In this document: positions 1 to 5,637 of the stretch, piece after piece
Layout of the letters: each line of letters opens with the position of its first letter
Position numbering within the stretch: the stretch's first letter is position 1
NCBI GenBank assembly: GCA_900543915.1
Contig: UQTB01000050.1
Span: forward strand, 1 to 5,637
Direction: 5' to 3'
Source: an uncultured Eubacteriales bacterium
GTDB lineage: Bacteria; Bacillota; Clostridia; Christensenellales; Borkfalkiaceae
Length of the DNA stretch: 5,637 bases
Position numbers and translations under genes: made by a program
Notes under the pieces: generated by a model
Seen by the model: the letters and a program-made list of their open reading frames with translations, nothing else
The model's database searches: none
What the model was told of the DNA's origin: nothing

Positions 1-267
1 CCCCGCCGCCGCCGTCGCCAGCGGAAAGGTCAGCACCGGCCCCGCCCCCGAAACGTCTTCGTGCCAGACGCAGAAGAGCAGTTCAAAGAGCGCGACCGCC
101 CCCGAAAACAGGGTGAAATGCCAGCCCTCCCGCTTGGGAGCGGCGAGCGCCAGCACGAGGGCGAGCAGAAAGCCGAACGCGACGGCGCCGGACAGCGCGA
201 ACAGCACCGCCGGCGCGGAAAAATCGTTTACAATTTCTTCCAGAAAATGAAAAAAGCGGTTTAACAT
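1..267 (-). CDS. Predicted multi-pass membrane protein, N-terminal part (partial)
   Basis: The frame opens with ATG at 265-267 and stays open for 89 codons to the window edge, so the C-terminus is missing. A GGAGG ribosome binding site sits 7 nt upstream, which supports this start. The protein begins MLNRFFHFLEE, a short amphipathic stretch. It continues with a strongly hydrophobic segment at about residues 19-43, a short charged turn (KRE, 45-47), a second hydrophobic segment at about 51-68, and the beginning of a possible third from about 76. This looks like an integral membrane protein without a cleavable signal peptide. I do not recognise the family and see no catalytic motif. It lies 43 nt after addA in the same direction, so readthrough from addBA is possible, but a terminator-like hairpin covers its start codon. 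A 67-codon frame on the opposite strand (61-264) is rejected: it has no ribosome binding site and encodes only low-complexity charged residues. The gene is likely real; its function is unknown. Confidence 0.72.
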   Translation of the reverse strand, partial: MLNRFFHFLEEIVNDFSAPAVLFALSGAVAFGFLLALVLALAAPKREGWHFTLFSGAVALFELLFCVWHEDVSGAGPVLTFPLATAAAG

Positions 268-300
268 ATCGGAACCTCCGAAATCGTTATACCGCTTTTT
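251..300 (-). terminator. Terminator-like hairpin that encloses the next gene's start codon
   Basis: On the minus strand the left arm (300-286) AAAAAGCGGTATAAC pairs with the right arm (265-251) GTTAAACCGCTTTTT at 14 of 15 positions, with one A-A mismatch. Inside, AT (284-283) pairs with AT (267-266), and TCGGA (281-277) pairs with TCCGA (273-269) around the loop GGT. That makes about 21 pairs in 50 nt, interrupted only by the A-A mismatch, a U-U mismatch and a bulged G285. The right arm ends in a run of six T (255-250), as in an intrinsic terminator, and the A-tract on the other side would also suit a bidirectional one. It lies just after addA and could end the addBA transcript. Its position across the ribosome binding site and ATG of the following gene is unusual and equally suggests translational sequestration. 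The pairing is seen directly; the function is inferred. Confidence 0.5.
275..279 (-). promoter_or_regulatory. Ribosome binding site of the membrane-protein gene
   Basis: GGAGG on the minus strand lies 7 nt before the ATG at 265-267, a near-ideal Shine-Dalgarno match and spacing. It fixes the start of the left-hand gene. In the predicted fold of 251-300, three of its five bases are paired in the upper stem and the other two lie in the 3-nt apical loop, so ribosome access may be restricted. Confidence 0.75.
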
Positions 301-310
301 ATGTGTCGAA

Positions 311-3300
311 TTACGGCTGATCCAGCCGATTTAAGTCTAATTCTATCACTTCTCCCCTCTTCAGGCTGATCAGAATCAGCCTGTCGATCACGACCGGGAG
401 GGAATGCTCCGCGGCGTAACGGTAAAGGTTGAGCTGCCTGCCGTATCGCTCGGAAAGATGCGCCGCGTCCGACGAGGAATATTTGTAATCCACGATGATT
501 CCCCTGTTCCCCTTCACGGCGAGAAGGTCGATCGCGCCCTGCAGCAAAATACCCTCCTCGCTCTCCGTGCGTTCCAGAAGCCGCGCCGGGCAGCGGAATA
601 CGAAGCGCTTTTCCCGATAGAGCCGATAGGAGGAGAGCTCCCCGAACACGGGATGCGAGAGGATCTTTCCCAATGCGGAAAAGTCCAGCTTGGCCGCGTC
701 TTCTTCCGTCAGGAGTCCCGCGCCGAGCATGCGGTCGCGTTCGGCGCGCGGGTCGGCGGCGGAAAAATCATAATGCTCCAGGAAGCGGTGCGCGGCGGTT
801 CCCGCCTCCGCGGCCTCCTCCGAAAAGACGGCGGGGAGCTGATAGGGATCGTCCTCGTCCCGCAGCGATTCCGTGACCGATTTTTTCACGGAAAGCGCGG
901 TTTCCGCCTGATACGGATAGCAAAAAGAGAGGTTTTCCCGCAGCCGCTCCGAGAGCCCCGCGCGCGGCTTTCCCACCAAGACCCTGCGGATCTCGCGGCG
1001 CTCCCAGTCCGCCTCCAGCGCGGCGGCGGAATACAGCTCCTCCCGCAGCGAAGCGGGCAGAAAGTTCTTATAAGAGCGGGCGTTGAGCACCTCGAATTCG
1101 TCCGGGTCTTCCGTGCGGCGTTCGCCGCCGGCCACGATGTGCAGGGCATACTGCGCGCGCGTCAGCGCGACGTAAAAAATGCGCGCTTCCTCTTTGACCG
1201 CCTCCCGTTTGATGCGTTCCCGCAACAGATAGCGGAAGGGCGTTTCGCCGGAGATTTTTTTCTCGTCGTCATACCACTTCACGGCGAATCCCAGCGTGCG
1301 GTCAAAGAGGACCGCCCCGCTCGCGTCCTTGAAGTTAAAGGGACGGTCCGTGCCCGCCAGAATCACCGCGGGGAATTCCAGCCCCTTGGAAGCGTGAATG
1401 CTCATCAGCCGCACGGTGTTTCCCCCGCTGGCCTCCGTCACGGTAAATCCGTCCGTGATCCCCTCGACGCGGGACAAAAACGCGCGCACGGTCAGGGCGT
1501 TTCCGTTCGGGCGGCTCTCTTCCAGAAACCGCTCCACCCGTTTCAGGCGCTGTTCGCCCATCGGCAGGGAAAGCAGCTCGAGGTCGATGCCGTAAGAAGA
1601 CAGGATGCGGTCGAGCAGCTCCCCCGCCGGCAGGAAGCCCGCCAGAAAGCGGAGCTCGGAAAAGGCGGCGTGAAAATCGTTCAGTCGCTTTCTCAGCGGC
1701 TCCGCCGCCTCGGTCAGGGCGCGGCCGTACGCCTGCGAGAAGGATTCCGCCCCCGGACAGCCGGCGGCGATCTCCGCGAGATCTTCATTCGAAAACCCGC
1801 CCACGCGGCTTTTCAGCACGGAGACCAGGGGGAGATCCTGTTCAAAGCAATCCAGGAGCTTTAAGAGGTCGATCAGCTGCTTGATCTCCGGAAATTCGGT
1901 GATATCCGTCTTGATCTCCGCGGATACGGGGATGCCGAGCGCCAGGAGCTGGCGGACGAGCGCGTCCGCAAAGCTCGTCTTGCTGCGCGTCAGAATGACG
2001 ATATCGCCGTACGTATATTTTTTTCGGACGCCCGCTTTCGCGTCGAAATATTCTTTCTCCAACAGGTCTCCGATGATTTTGGCGACCAGCTTGCCCTCCG
2101 CAAAGTCGTCCGTCTGCTCCGACGCACTGAGCGCCTCCAGTACGGAGTACACCTTCGGCGTCTGTTCCGTCCGCTCCGGCTTAACGCGTTCATAGTAATG
2201 CACCACGCATTCGCCCGTCTCCGTCCCGAACATGCCGCCGGACACGAGGCGGGACTTCTTGCGGTAGCTCTCCCCGAACGTCTTTTCGGTCATGACGTGA
2301 TCGAACACCGCGTTGACGGCGGCGATCACCGCGTCCGACGAGCGGAAATTGTAGTTCAGCCGCAGGACGGCGTTCCGCCCCTCCATTTCCGTGATTTTGT
2401 GGCGGAAAATTTCCGGATTGCACCCGCGGAAGCCGTAGATAGACTGCTTTACGTCGCCCACCATAAACAGGTTCCCGTCGGAGACCGCCGCCAGGATCTC
2501 CTCCTGCACGTCGTTGATATCCTGATATTCGTCCGCAAAGACGTATCTGTATTTCGCGCGCACTTCCGCGCAGATCTTATCGTCCCTCAAAACGATCAGC
2601 GAAAAGCGCTCGAGGTCGTTGAAATCCACCTTCCCCTCTTCTCGCTTCATCCGCGCGTATTCCGCCTCGAATTCCGCGGTCAGGGCGCAGAGCGCTTCCG
2701 TCTGCCGGCGGCAGGAGAGGTAGCGCGGCAGGTCGGTTTCCCGGTCGAACTGCATCTCGCGGTACTTTTTCACCAGCCCGGTATAGCTCTCTTTGAGCGC
2801 GGTCAGCCGCCTTTTGAGATCGAGCAGCTTAAAGTCGTCCTCCGCGATCTTCTCGCGGGGAATGACGTGGCGCTTTGCGAAGATCTCCCCCGCCTCGCGC
2901 AGGGACTCCGTCTCCGCCAGGCGGTCGATGTCGTCCAGATAATCGTCCGCATGCGCCTTGAACTTATACAGGAGCGCGGTCTCGCACTGCGTTCCCACGC
3001 GCAGGAACCCGGCTTTGAGCTCGGAGAAATCCTCTTTCATCTGTTCGAGCAGAAAGCGGTTCACCGCGTCGTAATAAGGCTCGGTATAGACCGAAGCGGC
3101 GGCGTTCAGATATCCCTCGAAATCCGTTTTGCCGACGGCGATGAAATAGAGCGACAAAACGGTTTTCCGAAGCATCACGTCCTTTCTGCCCGTCCCGTAG
3201 AGATCGAGAAGGTATAAAAACGCCTCGTCCTTCTGCTCGTATTTCCGCAAAAAGACCTCGTCCATCGCGCGCGTCCGCAGCTCTTCCGCGGCGACGTTGT

Positions 3301-3664
3301 CCGCGATCTGAAAATCGGCGTCCAGGCCGGCGGCAAAAAAGTAGTTTCGGAGCAGGTTCGCGCAGAACGCGTGCAGCGTGGAGACGGAGGCGGAAGGGAG
3401 ATCCGCCAGCTGTTCCCGCAGTTCTTCGTCCCCCTCGTTGACGGCCGCGATCATCGCGCGCATCAGCTTCTCCTTCATCTCGTCCGCCGCCTTTTCGGTG
3501 AACGTGACGGCGAGCAGCTCGGACAGCCTCGCCTTTCCCTCGAGAATGAGGCGGATCGCGCGGTTGATCATGACGAACGTCTTTCCGCTCCCCGCGGAAG
3601 CGGAAACCAGAAGATCGCCTTCTCCGTGCTCAATCGCCAGTCTCTGTTCCTCTTTCAGACGCAC
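311..3664 (-). CDS. addA: ATP-dependent helicase/nuclease subunit A (AddA)
   Basis: AddA is the motor subunit of the cytoplasmic AddAB complex. It translocates 3' to 5', unwinds DNA from double-strand ends, and its nuclease cuts the 3'-ended strand (family knowledge). The 1117-residue protein has a UvrD-type SF1A helicase. Visible motifs are Q motif EEQRLAI (5-11), Walker A ASAGSGKT (22-29, K28), Ia TFTEKAADEM (54-63), STLHAFC (95-101), II DEYQD (378-382), III VGDVKQSIYGFRG (402-414), IV LNYNFRSS (436-443), V IHASKGLEFP (756-765) and VI IFYVALTRA (829-837). A RecB-type nuclease follows from about 930: H959, D1046 in GAIDLL, D1059-x-K1061 in VDYK, and Q1077-x3-Y1081. No key residue is missing. 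It is slightly shorter than the roughly 1230 residues usual in Bacillus. The start is GTG (3662-3664) after AGGAGG. It is the only possible start after an in-frame TGA at 3698-3700, and the next methionine (M32) lies beyond Walker A. It overlaps addB by 35 nt and ends with TAA. Confidence 0.97.
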   Translation of the reverse strand: MRLKEEQRLAIEHGEGDLLVSASAGSGKTFVMINRAIRLILEGKARLSELLAVTFTEKAADEMKEKLMRAMIAAVNEGDEELREQLADLPSASVSTLHAFCANLLRNYFFAAGLDADFQIADNVAAEELRTRAMDEVFLRKYEQKDEAFLYLLDLYGTGRKDVMLRKTVLSLYFIAVGKTDFEGYLNAAASVYTEPYYDAVNRFLLEQMKEDFSELKAGFLRVGTQCETALLYKFKAHADDYLDDIDRLAETESLREAGEIFAKRHVIPREKIAEDDFKLLDLKRRLTALKESYTGLVKKYREMQFDRETDLPRYLSCRRQTEALCALTAEFEAEYARMKREEGKVDFNDLERFSLIVLRDDKICAEVRAKYRYVFADEYQDINDVQEEILAAVSDGNLFMVGDVKQSIYGFRGCNPEIFRHKITEMEGRNAVLRLNYNFRSSDAVIAAVNAVFDHVMTEKTFGESYRKKSRLVSGGMFGTETGECVVHYYERVKPERTEQTPKVYSVLEALSASEQTDDFAEGKLVAKIIGDLLEKEYFDAKAGVRKKYTYGDIVILTRSKTSFADALVRQLLALGIPVSAEIKTDITEFPEIKQLIDLLKLLDCFEQDLPLVSVLKSRVGGFSNEDLAEIAAGCPGAESFSQAYGRALTEAAEPLRKRLNDFHAAFSELRFLAGFLPAGELLDRILSSYGIDLELLSLPMGEQRLKRVERFLEESRPNGNALTVRAFLSRVEGITDGFTVTEASGGNTVRLMSIHASKGLEFPAVILAGTDRPFNFKDASGAVLFDRTLGFAVKWYDDEKKISGETPFRYLLRERIKREAVKEEARIFYVALTRAQYALHIVAGGERRTEDPDEFEVLNARSYKNFLPASLREELYSAAALEADWERREIRRVLVGKPRAGLSERLRENLSFCYPYQAETALSVKKSVTESLRDEDDPYQLPAVFSEEAAEAGTAAHRFLEHYDFSAADPRAERDRMLGAGLLTEEDAAKLDFSALGKILSHPVFGELSSYRLYREKRFVFRCPARLLERTESEEGILLQGAIDLLAVKGNRGIIVDYKYSSSDAAHLSERYGRQLNLYRYAAEHSLPVVIDRLILISLKRGEVIELDLNRLDQP
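314..328 (-). repeat. Perfect 6-bp inverted repeat ending at the addA stop codon
   Basis: The arms CGGCTG (314-319) and CAGCCG (323-328) flank a 3-nt loop. The repeat ends directly beside the addA TAA (311-313) and covers the last five addA codons. No T-run follows on the minus strand, so it is not an intrinsic terminator by itself. It could protect the 3' end of the message or be a by-product of codon choice. Confidence 0.4.
362..383 (-). repeat. Perfect 9-bp inverted repeat within the addA 3' end
   Basis: The arms CAGGCTGAT (362-370) and ATCAGCCTG (375-383) match perfectly around a 4-nt loop. The repeat lies in addA codons for residues of RLILISLK near the C-terminus. No T-run follows on either strand. 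It shares the 8-mer GGCTGATC (364-371) with the repeat at the stop codon (315-322), so arms of the two hairpins could also pair with each other. Its role, if any, is unknown. Confidence 0.4.
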
Positions 3665-5637
3665 TGTCTTCCTCCTCTTCTCCCGCCGCGGCGAGAATCA
3701 CCGCGGACGTGACGTTGTTTACTTCTCTCGCCTCCCCGTTGACGCCGGCCTCGAAGCCGCAGATCCCGCCGTACGGGCAGACCGCGCAGGCGTCCTCAAA
3801 GGGCGAGGGGACGATGGAGCCCGCCTCCAGCTCCGCAATCCCCTGCTCCGCGATCAGGCGGGCGTATTTCAGATAGGCGCCGAACGCCCGCTCGGAGATG
3901 AGGGAGCGCGATTTCCCGGGTTTGACTTCGCCCGTCTTTTTGTCGATCAGAACGGAGATGCCCAAAATCTCGCTCCGCTGGCTGCCCTCGCTTAAAGAGA
4001 GGTCGGACTTCTCCAACACGTGCAGCTCGTCCAGCGTATGCCCCTGCAGCTGATAGGGAGGCTCTTCCCCGTCCTCCGTATAGCGGTCGGTAACGGGAAA
4101 GTAATAGACGCCGGCGGGCTTGGCGTGTTCTCCCACAAAGGCGTTCATATAGAGATACAGCTGCAGTTTGCTGCCCGCATACAGGTATTTATCCTCTTTG
4201 CTGACGCGCCCCGTCTTATAATCCACCACGCGGATATAATCGCCGGCACGGTCGATGCGGTCCACCTTGCCGCGCATCGAATAGGTCTTTTCCCTCCCGT
4301 TCAAGACCAGGGGCGGATAGCTTCTTTCCCCCTCCGTTCCGCTCGGGCGGTTTCCGAAGGATACCTCCGTCTGCACCTCTCCGAATGCCGAACGCACGAT
4401 CTGCCCGCGCACGGCGAACGCCACGCGCTTCGCTTCCGCGCGGAGCCTTTCCAGCTGCACCGTACCCTTCCCGTCTTCCAGGAAAACGGCGTACGCTTCC
4501 TCCTTTTCCAGATCCGCGCAGATGCGCTCCACTTCCGCGTCGCTCTCTTCCCGCGTGTGAAGGGCGGATACGCGCCCCACGTACCGTTCCAGCACCGCAT
4601 GCAGGAAATTGCCCGCGTCGAGGGGCTTGACCTCGCCGCTCCTGCGCTCGGAAATCTTCAGCCCGCCCTCCAGAAAATTGCGGTAGGGACAGGTAAAGTA
4701 ACGCTCCAGAGCGGTCGCGCTCACCGTTTCGGCGGGGAGCAGAACGGACCGGCCGCGCCCGAGCAGAATCTGCAGTTCCGAATTGCTGCGCTCCAGAATT
4801 TCGTCCAGCGCAGATTTTTCCCCCCGCTCTGCCATACAGGCGTAAAAGGTGGAAGCGCCCGAAAAATCGGATAAGAGCCCCTCGCGGAAGCGCCCCGCGT
4901 CCCGCGCGAAAACGCGCTTTCCCTGCTCGCAGTCCAGAAAGCGCATGGCGTCCAGCCCGTCTTTGACGGATTCCGTACCGTCCTCGTAGACGCGGGCGAC
5001 GCCCTCCTTCGTCATCACGGCAAGGCCGTCAAAGATGCGGAGAATGTAGTCGATGAGCTCGCTCCGGGAGACGTTCCGCCCGCTGCGGTCGGTCAGGCGG
5101 TAAGAGAGATAGAGCCGTTCGGAAAAGGACAGCAGCGCCAGACAGGTATTTTCCCGCTCCCGCCTGTTTACCGCTTTGATCTTCGGCTCTACGATCACCC
5201 GGAAAGACTGCAGCTTTCCGAGATCGGAATCGTTCAGAATCGCGGCGTCGCTCTTGGTAAATGGAACGTCTCCGTTCATGCCGAACGCGAAGAGATATTT
5301 CGTCTTCTTGAATTTGCAGTCCTTGAAATTCCCGAGATAAACTGCGTCGAAAAACTGCGGGATCACGGAAATTTCCTGACTGGCAAATCCGCTCGAGAGC
5401 ACCTCCTCGAATTCTTCCGCCCGGATGGGCGCTTCCCCCATCACCGAAGCGATTTCGTCCAGTACCGCCGAGGCCTTTGCATACGCCTGTTCGGTGAAAG
5501 CGGCCTCCTCCCGTTCGCCTGCCGCGCGGAGCCGCAGGGCGGAGGCTCTCAGCGTCTCCTCCGCGCCGAACCGCTCCGCCGTTTCCCTGACCGCGCGCGC
5601 GAAGCCGGCGGCGGTCTCGCGGCGGGGCGCGGCAAGG
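3630..5637 (-). CDS. addB: ATP-dependent helicase/nuclease subunit B (AddB), C-terminal part (partial)
   Basis: AddB is the partner of AddA. It recognises Chi-like sequences and cuts the 5'-ended strand with its own nuclease (family knowledge). The frame is open from the edge to TGA at 3630-3632, giving 668 visible residues of a protein usually near 1150. The N-terminal part is outside. A GTG at 5442-5444 is internal, because 64 further codons of the same frame lie upstream and read as protein. Counting from that GTG, visible signatures are: the inactivated UvrD-like core with YLFAFGMNGDVPF (50-62), AILNDSD (68-74) and RLYLSYRLTD (110-119); the first cluster cysteine C252 in FTCPYRNFL; nuclease H282, D395 (KVDRID), D408-x-K410 (VVDYKTG) and Q428-x3-Y432; and the cysteines C553, C556, C562 in CAVCPYGGIC. 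The C...C-x2-C-x5-C set is the AddB [4Fe-4S] site that staples the nuclease domain. A 42-residue tail rich in Ala and Glu follows C562 and holds the addA ribosome binding site. Confidence 0.95.
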   Translation of the reverse strand, partial: LAAPRRETAAGFARAVRETAERFGAEETLRASALRLRAAGEREEAAFTEQAYAKASAVLDEIASVMGEAPIRAEEFEEVLSSGFASQEISVIPQFFDAVYLGNFKDCKFKKTKYLFAFGMNGDVPFTKSDAAILNDSDLGKLQSFRVIVEPKIKAVNRRERENTCLALLSFSERLYLSYRLTDRSGRNVSRSELIDYILRIFDGLAVMTKEGVARVYEDGTESVKDGLDAMRFLDCEQGKRVFARDAGRFREGLLSDFSGASTFYACMAERGEKSALDEILERSNSELQILLGRGRSVLLPAETVSATALERYFTCPYRNFLEGGLKISERRSGEVKPLDAGNFLHAVLERYVGRVSALHTREESDAEVERICADLEKEEAYAVFLEDGKGTVQLERLRAEAKRVAFAVRGQIVRSAFGEVQTEVSFGNRPSGTEGERSYPPLVLNGREKTYSMRGKVDRIDRAGDYIRVVDYKTGRVSKEDKYLYAGSKLQLYLYMNAFVGEHAKPAGVYYFPVTDRYTEDGEEPPYQLQGHTLDELHVLEKSDLSLSEGSQRSEILGISVLIDKKTGEVKPGKSRSLISERAFGAYLKYARLIAEQGIAELEAGSIVPSPFEDACAVCPYGGICGFEAGVNGEAREVNNVTSAVILAAAGEEEEDSASERGTETGD
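3671..3676 (-). promoter_or_regulatory. Ribosome binding site of addA inside addB
   Basis: AGGAGG on the minus strand lies 6 nt before the GTG at 3662-3664, inside a purine-rich run that also encodes the acidic EEEED stretch of the AddB tail. It decides the addA start in spite of the non-ATG codon. Ribosomes finishing addB pass over it, so translation of the two subunits is probably coupled. Confidence 0.85.

Noticed and set aside
61..264. A 67-codon open frame on the plus strand ending near the hairpin
   Set aside because: It is antisense to the membrane-protein gene, which has a good ribosome binding site and sensible hydrophobic segments. The plus-strand product is only charged low-complexity sequence.
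286..291. TATAAC on the minus strand as a -10 promoter element for the membrane-protein gene
   Set aside because: It matches five of six consensus bases, but no acceptable -35 lies 16-18 nt upstream; the nearest candidate, TCGACA, is only 12 nt away. Transcription would also begin at or inside the ribosome binding site. It stays a weak possibility relevant to the hairpin.
404..1864. A 486-codon open frame on the plus strand, antisense to addA
   Set aside because: It lies wholly opposite addA, whose motifs are unambiguous. The translation is rich in Arg, Gly, His and Gln with no recognisable domain, as expected of a shadow frame in GC-rich DNA. I see no ribosome binding site of its own.
2198..3217. 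A 339-codon open frame on the plus strand opposite addA
   Set aside because: Same reasoning: antisense shadow of a conserved gene, repetitive Arg/His/Gln composition and no domain signature.
4020..4874. A 284-codon open frame on the plus strand opposite addB
   Set aside because: It covers the AddB nuclease domain in antisense and has no motif or start signal of its own.
5442..5444. GTG as a possible start of addB
   Set aside because: The same frame continues without a stop for 64 codons to the window edge, and the N-terminal half of AddB would be missing. It is an internal valine.
1..5637. Strand bias of AGCGG, the Chi sequence known for Bacillus subtilis AddAB
   Set aside because: A count by eye gave about 17 occurrences on each strand, so there is no skew here. 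The Chi sequence of this organism is also unknown; whole-genome statistics would be needed.
1..5637. CRISPR array, tRNA or rRNA gene, insertion sequence, or a new defence system
   Set aside because: No regularly spaced direct repeats, cloverleaf-like segments, transposase motifs or terminal repeats were seen, and nearly all bases are accounted for by addB, addA and the partial membrane gene.

Overview
The window is GC-rich and comes almost certainly from a bacterium. Its content is a two-subunit AddAB (RexAB-type) recombination helicase-nuclease. This form, with an AddB that carries its own iron-sulfur nuclease, is typical of Bacillota. Together with the strong purine-rich ribosome binding sites (AGGAGG, GGAGG), it points to a GC-rich Clostridia-like Bacillota, perhaps an uncultured gut lineage. 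The lineage is inference; nothing here fixes the genus.

Every gene I can support is on the minus strand, so transcription runs from right to left. The right 2 kb (3630-5637) is the C-terminal part of addB. Its reading frame stays open to the window edge, so the N-terminal part, with any ATP-binding site, lies outside. Next is a complete addA (311-3664), which starts with GTG inside the last codons of addB. The two genes overlap by 35 nt, and the addA ribosome binding site lies within addB codons, suggesting translational coupling of two subunits that work as a heterodimer. Both nuclease sites and the four AddB cluster cysteines are intact, as are all recognisable AddA helicase motifs. The enzyme should therefore resect double-strand ends for RecA loading.

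After a 43-nt gap, a third minus-strand gene begins at 267 and runs off the left edge. Its 89 visible residues look like the start of a multi-pass membrane protein that I do not recognise.

The least ordinary part is the 250-385 stretch. RNA read from the minus strand over 251-300 can fold into one long hairpin of about 21 base pairs, with GC-rich core and A- and U-tracts like an intrinsic terminator. The hairpin contains both the Shine-Dalgarno sequence and the start codon of the membrane-protein gene. Two more perfect inverted repeats lie in the last 75 nt of addA, one ending exactly at its stop codon. I found no RNA gene, mobile element, CRISPR array or new defence system. The core of the window is a standard housekeeping repair locus.
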